Source: Methanomicrobiales archaeon
Lineage (GTDB): Archaea; Halobacteriota; Methanomicrobia; Methanomicrobiales; Methanoculleaceae
NCBI GenBank assembly: GCA_012797575.1
Contig: JAAZOW010000053.1
Location: 1 to 6,836, forward strand
Direction: 5' to 3'
Length of the DNA stretch: 6,836 bases
Under the pieces are notes generated by a model. That model was given only the letters and a program-made list of their open reading frames with translations, ran no database searches and had not been told where the DNA came from. Both the position numbers and the translations under genes were made by a program. Of this stretch, positions 1 through 5,197 are shown piece after piece (the stretch's first letter is position 1; each line of letters opens with the position of its first letter).

Positions 1-990
1 GAGGAGAACCTCCTGCACCTCGGCCGGGATGCGATCGCCAGGGTGATCGAGTACGGTTCGAGACTTGCCGAGGACCAGCAGAAGCTCTCGACCCAATTTG
101 CTGTCATCGCGGATCTCATCCGGGAGGCAAACTTCTACGCCGTGCAGGAGGGAGCAGAGCAGGTCGCACGGCAGCACGTCACGAAGGCGATCGAGGAGAA
201 GGTCTACCGTTCAAACCTGATCCAGAAAAAGATTGAGGAGTTCATCAAGCGGGGGATCTTCCTCATCGAGACCGAGGGGGAGAAGGTCGGTCAGGTGAAC
301 GGTCTCTCGGTCGTCGGTCTCGGCGACTTCGCCTTCGGCCGGCCGTCGAGGGTTACGGCGAGCATCGGTGTCGGGCGCGAGGGGATCATGGATATCGAAC
401 GAGAAGCGGCGCTTGGAGGGCCGATCCACACGAAAGGTGTCCTGATCATCAACGGCTACCTTAACGGCCGGTATGCCCACGATAAACCCCTCTCCCTCTC
501 GGCGAGGCTCGTCTTCGAGCAGAGCTATTCAGGGATCGAGGGTGATTCTGCGTCGAGCACCGAGCTCTACGCTCTCCTCTCGGCGCTCTCAGGCCTCCCC
601 TTAAAGCAGTACCTTGCCATCACGGGTTCGGTGAACCAGAAAGGCGAGGTCCAGGCGATCGGGGGTGTCAACGAGAAATTGGAAGGGTTCTACGAGGTCT
701 GCAAGGCGAAAGGGCTTGACGGCAACCAGGGGGTGCTGATACCGGCAAGCAACGTTCAGAACCTGATGCTCAAAGAGGAGATCGTCGAGGCCGCAAAGGC
801 CGGGAAGTTCCGGATCTATCCGGTGCAGACGATCGACGAGGGGATCGAGGTCCTCACGGGCATCCCGGCGGGGGTTCGCCGGGAGGATGGGACCTATGAG
901 GAGGGGACGGTGAACTACCTCGTGGATAAGCGGCTCCAGGAGATGGCGGAGACTATGCGCGGGTATCAGCAGCCGATGGCCGCGAAGTGA
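1..990 (+). CDS. Lon-family ATP-dependent protease, C-terminal part (5' truncated by window)
   Basis: The frame is open from base 1, so this is the C-terminal 329 residues of a longer protein; the GTG at 43 is internal, not the start. Counting from the first codon, about residues 1-75 are a helical stretch like the end of an AAA+ module, and about 95-290 form the Lon proteolytic (S16) domain. The catalytic serine is in GDSAS (S183, codon 547-549) and the lysine in GGVNEK (K226, codon 676-678), so the Ser-Lys dyad is intact. GDSAS is the archaeal LonB/Lon-like form rather than the bacterial GPSAG. The long N-terminal helical lead-in and a soluble C-terminus without membrane segments fit the COG1067 Lon-like group; which subtype it is cannot be settled without the missing ATPase half. 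The last ~40 residues (RREDGTYEEGTVNYLVDKRL onward) are a charged tail. Role by family: ATP-driven degradation of damaged or regulatory proteins. The desulfurase gene follows 10 bases after the stop. Confidence 0.9.
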   Translation, partial: EENLLHLGRDAIARVIEYGSRLAEDQQKLSTQFAVIADLIREANFYAVQEGAEQVARQHVTKAIEEKVYRSNLIQKKIEEFIKRGIFLIETEGEKVGQVNGLSVVGLGDFAFGRPSRVTASIGVGREGIMDIEREAALGGPIHTKGVLIINGYLNGRYAHDKPLSLSARLVFEQSYSGIEGDSASSTELYALLSALSGLPLKQYLAITGSVNQKGEVQAIGGVNEKLEGFYEVCKAKGLDGNQGVLIPASNVQNLMLKEEIVEAAKAGKFRIYPVQTIDEGIEVLTGIPAGVRREDGTYEEGTVNYLVDKRLQEMAETMRGYQQPMAAK

Positions 991-1000
991 TTGGTCGACG

Positions 1001-2170
1001 ATGGAGCCGAAGCGATCGGTCTACATGGACCATGCTGCGACGACGCCGGTGCAACCAGAGGTCGTCGAGGCGATGCTCCCCTACTTCTCGGAGCGGTTCG
1101 GGAACCCCTCTTCGATCTACGCCCTCGCCCGTGAGGCGCGGGAGGCGGTTGAGGAGGCGCGGGGGCGGGTTGCTGTAGCGATCGGGGCGGAGCCGGAGGA
1201 GATCTTCTTCACCTCCGGAGGCACGGAGGCCAACAACTGGGCGATCAAGGGGGTGGCGGCAGCCCTCCGGGGGCGCGGGGACCATATCGTCACATCCGCG
1301 ATCGAGCACCATGCCGTCCTCCACCCCTGCAGGGCGCTCGAGAAGCAGGGTTACCGGGTCACGTATCTCCCGGTCGATGCGTTCGGCCGGGTCGATGCGG
1401 GCGACGTCGAGGAGGCGATCACCGAGACGACGATGCTCATCTCGGTGATGGCGGCAAACAACGAGATCGGCACCGTCCAGCCGACCGCAGAGATCGGTCG
1501 CGTCGCGCACGACCGCGGCGTGCTCTTCCATGCCGATGCGGTCCAGGCGATCGGGTCATACCCCGTGGATGTGGATGCGATGGAGGTCGACCTCCTCACT
1601 CTCTCGGCCCACAAGTTCGGCGGTCCGAAGGGGGTGGGGGCGCTCTATATCCGGCGGGGGACCAGGATCGCGGCGTTCATGGACGGTGGGGCACAGGAGC
1701 GGGGACGGCGGGGCGGGACCGAGAACGTCCCCGGGATCGTGGGGCTCGGGCATGCGATCGAGATTGCGATCGCAGAGATGCCCCGGAGATCCGCCCGGAT
1801 CGCCGCGATGCGGGACCGGATGAGCGCGGCGATCCTCGATACCATCCCGGATACCAGGCTCAACGGGCACCCGACCGAGCGGCTTGCAAACAACGTGAAT
1901 GTGGCGTTTCGCTACGTCGAAGGGGAATCGATCCTTCTCCTGCTCGACGCCCATGGTATCGCCGCCTCGTCGGGGAGCGCCTGTACATCGGCGTCGCTTG
2001 AGCCGTCGCACGTGCTGCTTGCAACCGGACTCTCCCACGAGGAGGCGCACGGGTCGCTCCGGCTCACTCCGGGGCCGGGGAATACTGAAGAGGATGCCGA
2101 CTACGTCCTCTCGGTCCTCCCGGGGATCATCGAGCGCCTACGGGAGATATCGCCGCTCAGAGGAGGGTGA
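1001..2170 (+). CDS. nifS: Cysteine desulfurase, NifS/IscS type (PLP-dependent)
   Basis: By family, this enzyme removes sulfur from L-cysteine, leaving alanine and a persulfide on its own cysteine, which is passed to Fe-S cluster scaffolds or tRNA thiolation enzymes in the cytoplasm. The 389 residues match the usual NifS length. Visible landmarks in order: DHAATTP (10-16), SGGTEAN (72-78), EHHAV with the cofactor-stacking histidine (102-106), NNEIG (153-157), HADAVQ with the PLP-binding aspartate D179, SAHKFGGPKG with the Schiff-base lysine K205, RGGTEN (237-242), and SSGSACTS with the persulfide cysteine C328. The C-terminus has EEAHGSLRLT followed by PGPGNTEED, where most homologues read SLG-x-x-NT, a mild oddity. 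ATG 1001 is chosen because it gives a normal N-terminus; ATG 1025 (start of MDHAATTP) is less likely. No strong ribosome binding site is seen, so translation may be coupled to the protease gene. No nifU/iscU scaffold gene is adjacent in this window. Confidence 0.95.
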   Translation: MEPKRSVYMDHAATTPVQPEVVEAMLPYFSERFGNPSSIYALAREAREAVEEARGRVAVAIGAEPEEIFFTSGGTEANNWAIKGVAAALRGRGDHIVTSAIEHHAVLHPCRALEKQGYRVTYLPVDAFGRVDAGDVEEAITETTMLISVMAANNEIGTVQPTAEIGRVAHDRGVLFHADAVQAIGSYPVDVDAMEVDLLTLSAHKFGGPKGVGALYIRRGTRIAAFMDGGAQERGRRGGTENVPGIVGLGHAIEIAIAEMPRRSARIAAMRDRMSAAILDTIPDTRLNGHPTERLANNVNVAFRYVEGESILLLLDAHGIAASSGSACTSASLEPSHVLLATGLSHEEAHGSLRLTPGPGNTEEDADYVLSVLPGIIERLREISPLRGG

Positions 2171-2171
2171 T
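2161..2171 (+). promoter_or_regulatory. Ribosome binding site of the hexose-phosphate mutase gene
   Basis: AGGAGGGTGAT is a near-perfect Shine-Dalgarno sequence for archaeal 16S rRNA. It ends 4 bases before ATG 2176 (AGGAGG core 9 bases before it) and contains the TGA stop of the desulfurase gene (2168-2170). It favours ATG 2176 over the in-frame GTG at 2167, which lies inside the site, and indicates translational coupling of the two genes. Confidence 0.8.
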
Positions 2172-2175
2172 ATGT

Positions 2176-3543
2176 ATGGCAGGTATATTCAAGGCGTATG
2201 ATATCCGGGGGCGCTACCCGGATGAACTGGATGAGGAGGTGGCGAAGAGGATAGGAAACGCTTTCGCCCATCTCCTCGGAGCGAAATGGATCGTCGTCGG
2301 GCGGGATATGCGGCTCTCGTCGGCGGCGCTTGCGGGTGCGTTTGCAGAGGGGGCGGCGCTTGCCGGGGCAGATGTCGCGGATGCCGGGGAGGTGAGCACG
2401 CCCCTCCTCAACTACGCCATCGGCCGCGGCGGGTTTGACGGCGGGGCGATGGTGACGGCCTCCCACCTCCCGGGGGGGATGAACGGGCTCAAGCTCTCGC
2501 GGAAAGACGCGATCCCTCTCTCCGGGGACCGGGGCCTCCCGCTCTTGGAAACGATGGTCGGGGAGGTGGAGCGGGGACCGGTCGCCGGGCTCCACTATAC
2601 GGTCGATATGCTCGATGTCTACGTCAGGAAGGTGGCCGGGTTTATCCGGGCACAGCGGCCGCTCACGATCGCTGTGGATGCGGGGAATGGTATGGCCGGA
2701 CCGGAGATCCCTCCTCTCTTTGCACGGGCTCCAGCGTGGCATCTGGTGCCGATGTACCTTGAGCCTGACGGGACGTTCCCCCACCACCACGCAAACCCGC
2801 TCGACCCGGAGACCACCCGGGACCTCCAGGCCCGGGTCGTGGCGGAGGGGGCGGACTTCGGGGCCGCGTTCGACGGTGATGCTGACCGGTGCGGGTTCGT
2901 CGATGAGCGGGGCGAGCGGGTCAGGCAGGATCTGGTGACCGGGCTCATAGCGGAGTTCCTGCTCGAGGAGAGTCCGGGGGCGACGATCCTCTATGATCTG
3001 CGGTCGAGCCGGGCCGTGGTCGAGGCGATCGAGCGAGCCGGGGGGAGGGGTGTGCGATCGAGGGTGGGCCACGCCTTCATCAAGGCCCGGATGCGGGAAG
3101 AGGGGGCGATATTCGCCGGCGAGCTCTCCGGGCACTACTACTACCGGGATATGGGGTTTACGGATAACGGGCTCCTCACGCTGGTCATGGTGGCAAATAT
3201 TGTTGCGGCGAGGGGAAAACCTCTCTCCGAGCTCATCAGACCGCTGGACCGCTACCCCTCGACCGGGGAGATCAATCTCCAAGTGGGCGACCCCGACAGG
3301 GTGTTTGCGGCGCTTGAGGCACGGTACAGGGATGCCGACCTTGACCATCTGGACGGTCTGACAGTGGGCTACCCGGCGTGGTGGTTCAATATCCGCCGTT
3401 CCCACACCGAGCCGGTGGTGCGGCTGAACCTCGAGGCGGATACGGAGAGCCTGCTGGATGAGAAACGTCAGGAGGTCTTTGGGATCATCCGGGAGGCCGA
3501 GGCGGGCGCGAGGGTGGCCGGGGATCGGCCTACACCCATATAA
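2176..3543 (+). CDS. Phosphomannomutase/phosphoglucomutase (alpha-D-phosphohexomutase family)
   Basis: By family, this interconverts hexose 1- and 6-phosphates (mannose and/or glucose) through a phosphoserine enzyme, feeding sugar-nucleotide synthesis for glycans and glycosylation. The 455 residues are a normal length, with all four domains represented: FKAYDIRG at the N-terminus (5-12), the active-site loop TASHLP with phosphoserine candidate S96, the SGDRGL stretch (116-121), the metal loop DGDADR (233-238), the sugar-specificity loop GELSGH (E316 and S318), and the phosphate-binding loop RRSHTEPVVR (407-416). E-x-S in the sugar loop is typical of enzymes accepting both mannose and glucose phosphates. 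Two departures from consensus are TASHLP for TASHNP and SHTEP for SNTEP. The GGMNGLKL and ISGD-like segments resemble the CpsG/ManB branch more than phosphoglucosamine mutase (GlmM). ATG 2176 is set by the ribosome binding site at 2161-2171; GTG 2167 would add three residues. The gene sits 5 bases after the desulfurase gene and ends in an AT-rich patch. Confidence 0.92.
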   Translation: MAGIFKAYDIRGRYPDELDEEVAKRIGNAFAHLLGAKWIVVGRDMRLSSAALAGAFAEGAALAGADVADAGEVSTPLLNYAIGRGGFDGGAMVTASHLPGGMNGLKLSRKDAIPLSGDRGLPLLETMVGEVERGPVAGLHYTVDMLDVYVRKVAGFIRAQRPLTIAVDAGNGMAGPEIPPLFARAPAWHLVPMYLEPDGTFPHHHANPLDPETTRDLQARVVAEGADFGAAFDGDADRCGFVDERGERVRQDLVTGLIAEFLLEESPGATILYDLRSSRAVVEAIERAGGRGVRSRVGHAFIKARMREEGAIFAGELSGHYYYRDMGFTDNGLLTLVMVANIVAARGKPLSELIRPLDRYPSTGEINLQVGDPDRVFAALEARYRDADLDHLDGLTVGYPAWWFNIRRSHTEPVVRLNLEADTESLLDEKRQEVFGIIREAEAGARVAGDRPTPI

Positions 3544-3555
3544 TATATTATCTTT

Positions 3556-3622
3556 GCGGGGCTCGTCGGCGGCATGAGCGAGAAGACCCCGGTCGCAAGA
3601 TCGGGGATGAGAGCAGAACCCC
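3556..3622 (+). other. Hairpin-rich intergenic segment, possible structured RNA
   Basis: This lies just after the mutase stop codon and the AT-rich patch 3536-3555, which could be a TATA region or a terminator. Two adjacent stems can be drawn: GCTCGT/ATGAGC (3561-3566 with 3574-3579, one G-U pair) and CCCCGGTC/GATCGGGG (3587-3594 with 3599-3606) closed by a GCAA tetraloop of the GNRA class. A GGG at 3558-3560 could close onto CCCC at 3619-3622, giving a three-way layout with purine-rich joins GAGAAGA and ATGAGAGCAGAA. The G4 and C4 blocks could also pair in other combinations. I cannot match it to a known riboswitch, C/D or H/ACA RNA. It may instead be a 3' UTR structure of the mutase mRNA. 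Function is unknown. Confidence 0.35.
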
Positions 3623-3662
3623 TTCCTTCCTGCGATACTTATATTATTGTTCGATGTCATAG

Positions 3663-3839
3663 TATTCCCTACCGATGTTGCGAGAACCAAGCAACCGGAA
3701 TACACAATCTGATGCTGTAGGGCAGGAACTGCCCGAACAGGGTAATCAACGCCTGCGGAGACCGTGTGAGCCCCCTCCTGGGGCAGGGTCGCTGATAGCC
3801 AGGAAGCCCCGTCCTTTAGGGCGGGGCAGTTCACCATGA
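3663..3839 (+). pseudogene. Probable C-terminal remnant of an IS200/IS605-type TnpB, overlapping an omegaRNA-like end
   Basis: A 58-codon open stretch, bounded upstream by TAG at 3660-3662, encodes a peptide of the style seen at TnpB C-termini: an Asn/Gln/Pro-rich segment with VGQELPEQGNQ (about 3717-3749), RRPCEPPPGAG, and a basic end RKPRPLGRGSSP running into TGA at 3837-3839. The last codons coincide with the right-end hairpin at 3806-3827, as expected when tnpB reads into the element end. No RuvC motif, zinc-finger CxxC pair or tnpA is found upstream, so the body of the gene is missing and the mutase gene occupies that space. In intact elements this 3' region is also transcribed as the omegaRNA that guides TnpB; here an AT-rich TATA-like stretch (CTTATATT, 3639-3646) lies just upstream. 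The assignment rests on recognising the C-terminal style and the hairpin, not on a catalytic domain. Confidence 0.5.
3801..3834 (+). mobile_element. IS200/IS605-like right-end hairpin (copy 1)
   Basis: GCCCCGTCC (3806-3814) pairs with GGGCGGGGC (3819-3827) across a TTTA loop, with one G-U pair, and is followed by AGTTCAC (3828-3834). A 'gaagcccc..gggg.agttcac' arrangement is the usual look of the right end of archaeal IS200/IS605 elements. The final 16 bases (3819-3834) recur with one change at 5004-5019. No matching left end is recognised upstream. Confidence 0.65.
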
Positions 3840-3848
3840 GAAGGTGAC

Positions 3849-3858
3849 ACATATATGC
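3849..3858 (+). promoter_or_regulatory. Possible TATA box for the tRNA gene
   Basis: ACATATATGC is the only good TATA-like element shortly before the tRNA. A start site about 25 bases downstream (near 3880) would give a 5' leader of about 55 bases, which contains a small hairpin GTGCGG/CCGCAC (3895-3900 with 3906-3911). The distance is longer than usual, so the assignment is weak. Confidence 0.3.
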
Positions 3859-3936
3859 ACGGGGGATCCCAGGGATCCTGGAGATCGCAGCACCGTGCGG
3901 CGTTTCCGCACCCGTGGCAGCAGAAGAGTTATTTTG

Positions 3937-4011
3937 GGGCCCGTAGCTTAGTCCGGTCATAGCCCCCGGCTCATAACCGGGTGATCGTGGGTTCAAATCC
4001 CTCCGGGCCCA
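3937..4011 (+). tRNA. tRNA with CAU anticodon (elongator Met, or Ile2)
   Basis: A 75-base cloverleaf can be drawn by hand. The acceptor GGGCCCG (3937-3943) pairs fully with CGGGCCC (4004-4010), and A4011 is the discriminator. The anticodon stem CCCGG/CCGGG is perfect around loop CTCATAA, with CAT at 3972-3974. The T loop is TTCAAAT. Two stem positions are mismatched: T3949 against T3960 in the D stem and T3988 against T4002 in the T stem. CCA is not encoded. A CAU anticodon in a non-initiator tRNA means elongator methionine or, after C34 modification, isoleucine-AUA; the acceptor sequence alone does not decide. The single-copy status in this genome and the two mismatches determine whether it is functional or a decayed copy. 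Confidence 0.85.
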
Positions 4012-4015
4012 TGGG

Positions 4016-4019
4016 TTTT
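4016..4019 (+). terminator. Possible oligo-T terminator of the tRNA gene
   Basis: A TTTT tract lies 4 bases after the discriminator base. Archaeal RNA polymerase can stop at short T runs, and trimming would then produce the mature 3' end. The tract is short, so confidence is low. Confidence 0.3.
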
Positions 4020-4054
4020 GAGGTCCTCGATGTGTGCGTGGAGCGTCGGGATCC

Positions 4055-4079
4055 GGAGAGGGGGCATGCACCCCTCTCC
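4055..4079 (+). other. Strong intergenic hairpin
   Basis: GGAGAGGGG (4055-4063) and CCCCTCTCC (4071-4079) form a perfect 9-bp stem with a 7-base loop, GCATGCA. It is located between the tRNA and the DUF2115 gene. No T run follows, so it is not a classic intrinsic terminator. It could be a processing structure or a remnant of a mobile-element end. Confidence 0.5.
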
Positions 4080-4149
4080 CCGGGCAGAGAAGCCAGAGGA
4101 ACACCCCCCGAGGATCTCTCGAATGTACGGTGACGACGAGCAGTAGTGA

Positions 4150-4158
4150 GTATATTTT
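4150..4158 (+). promoter_or_regulatory. Likely TATA box of the DUF2115 gene
   Basis: GTATATTTT, within an AT-rich stretch 4149-4188, is a good archaeal TATA element. Transcription would begin near 4178-4184. That gives a very short leader before GTG 4189, or about a 100-base leader before ATG 4279 or 4285. Confidence 0.45.
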
Positions 4159-4188
4159 CAGGCCAATAAAAATGAGGGAATAAAAATT

Positions 4189-4893
4189 GTGGAAGAATGG
4201 GGTGAAGGTGCTACCAGTAGCCACTTGCTCCACTACCGAAGAAATAAGCCATCCGGGGTGCAGATCTTTCCCATCACCATGGTGATGGAGAGTGAGCCTT
4301 CACCCCGGGGAGAGGGGGAAGCAGGTGCAATCGTGCAGATGGCCCGGCGAATGGCGATCGCGGGAACAAAAGGCGAGCTTGGATTGATCCTCGCCAGGGA
4401 AGTTGGCCGCTATTCACTCGTGGATCTCCAGACCCTCGGGGGGAGGTTATACGCGGAGATGATCCGGTTGCCCGAGCCGTACCGGAGCAAGGTCCATCCC
4501 TACATCACCGAGCAGTTGTTCGGGGCTCACCACCAGCTTCTCGCTATGCACCGTGCAGGCAGGTTCCTATCCATGACCGAGCCGATCACTGATCGCGAGA
4601 CATTCCTCAAGTTCTGCAATATGGTCTCCGACGGGTGCTTCCGGTATGACGAGACCACAGAGCGGATTCCATTCCGCTTCACACCCCGGCACCGGGCTTT
4701 CTATTACTTGATCTCGGCTTTCACGATGTTCGTGCTCGATCAACCAGGTCACCCGGTGGGGATGCCGTTTCCAGGAGGGTTCCAGGTCGAGGAACGCAAC
4801 GGTTCATTCTATTGTCTCATTCGCGACCGTGAGAAGGAGGTCCCATACTCGATCTGCAACTTCTGCCCTGCCCTGCAGACCGAGGACGGGTGA
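4189..4893 (+). CDS. DUF2115 (UPF0305) family protein of methanogens
   Basis: This is recognised as UPF0305/DUF2115, a family of unknown function found mainly in methanogens. Family-like segments are the helical KGELGLILAREVGRYSLVDL (61-80), LPEPYRSKVHPY (94-105), FGAHHQLLAMHRAGRF (111-126), FYYLISAFTMFVLD (171-184), GHPVGMPFPGGF (187-198) and the C-terminal VPYSICNFCPA (218-228). There are five cysteines (143, 150, 209, 223, 226), two of them in a CNFC pair at the end, which makes metal or redox chemistry conceivable; this is inference only. The protein appears soluble. The start is uncertain: GTG 4189 has a GAGGG (4174-4178) upstream and sits just below a TATA box, but residues 1-30 do not look like the family. 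ATG 4279 or 4285 (residues 31 and 33) would leave about 13 residues before the conserved part but have no clear ribosome binding site. It stands alone, with its own promoter and an oligo-T tract after the stop. Confidence 0.85.
   Translation: MEEWGEGATSSHLLHYRRNKPSGVQIFPITMVMESEPSPRGEGEAGAIVQMARRMAIAGTKGELGLILAREVGRYSLVDLQTLGGRLYAEMIRLPEPYRSKVHPYITEQLFGAHHQLLAMHRAGRFLSMTEPITDRETFLKFCNMVSDGCFRYDETTERIPFRFTPRHRAFYYLISAFTMFVLDQPGHPVGMPFPGGFQVEERNGSFYCLIRDREKEVPYSICNFCPALQTEDG
4271..4288. promoter_or_regulatory. 18-bp perfect palindrome over the alternative start codons of the DUF2115 gene
   Basis: CCATCACCA and TGGTGATGG (4271-4279 and 4280-4288) are exact reverse complements with no spacer. 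Both internal ATG codons, 4279 and 4285, lie within or at the edge of it. It could be an operator for a dimeric regulator if the true start is internal, or coding coincidence if translation begins at 4189. Confidence 0.4.
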
Positions 4894-4896
4894 CAC

Positions 4897-4902
4897 TTTT
4901 TT
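4897..4902 (+). terminator. Oligo-T terminator after the DUF2115 gene
   Basis: A run of six T begins 3 bases after the TGA stop at 4891-4893. A second, shorter run (TTTT, 4920-4923) follows a G6 block. Archaeal termination needs only such T tracts, so transcription probably ends here. Confidence 0.45.
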
Positions 4903-4983
4903 GGCAGGCAGGTGGGGGGCTTTTGGTGTGGTTGGAGGATCATACATTCCCCGATTACAGAACGAGTCAAATAATCTGGTGTA

Positions 4984-5019
4984 GTGAGCTACCCCGTGCT
5001 CGCGGGCGGGGTAGTTCAC
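4984..5019 (+). repeat. IS605-like hairpin, copy 2 (no transposase gene attached)
   Basis: GTGAGCTACCCCG (4984-4996) pairs with CGGGGTAGTTCAC (5007-5019) around a 10-base loop; 12 of 13 are Watson-Crick pairs and one is G-U. The 3' arm with its preceding bases (5004-5019) matches copy 1 at 3819-3834 in 15 of 16 positions and in the same orientation. Neither tnpA nor tnpB lies beside it. It is either a solo element end or a small non-autonomous (REP/MITE-like) derivative. Confidence 0.55.
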
Positions 5020-5111
5020 GGACAGCACTTGTATCACAGAGATGCGATGTGGCGGTACCCTATGAGTCAGCACAAGATTGTCTTTCCGATCCAGGCGATG
5101 CGTTCCAGACT

Positions 5112-5125
5112 TTGTTGGCCAACAA
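5112..5125. promoter_or_regulatory. 14-bp perfect palindrome upstream of the methyltransferase gene
   Basis: TTGTTGG and CCAACAA (5112-5118 and 5119-5125) are exact reverse complements without a spacer, 72 bases before ATG 5198. The position, low GC content and symmetry fit an operator for a dimeric repressor or activator. No protein can be named. Confidence 0.4.
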
Positions 5126-5197
5126 CGATTAACAAACGTCGAAAAGTCATGTCAGATCATTAGCCTTTATCCGGTCATTCGGAAAGAGTATTCTATC

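Noticed and set aside
3861..3880. Inverted repeat GGATCCC-A-GGGATCC upstream of the tRNA
   Set aside because: Loop of one base, so it cannot form an RNA hairpin; a binding site is possible but nothing else supports it.
3895..3911. Hairpin GTGCGG/CCGCAC just upstream of the tRNA
   Set aside because: Only 6 bp with no further context; it may be part of the tRNA 5' leader but supports no separate call.
2101..4233. A 710-codon open frame on the minus strand
   Set aside because: It lies antisense to the mutase gene and runs through the tRNA and intergenic hairpins; the part over the tRNA gives the familiar artefact peptide RRDLNPRSPGYEPGA. The open frame results from high GC content and codon bias.
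4890..5132. 80-codon plus-strand frame between the DUF2115 and methyltransferase genes
   Set aside because: It runs through the T tract and the IS605-like hairpin, and has no ribosome binding site or recognisable motif.
3544..5197. CRISPR array or tRNA-targeted integrated virus
   Set aside because: No regularly spaced repeats are present, the tRNA 3' end is not duplicated downstream, and no integrase gene is visible.
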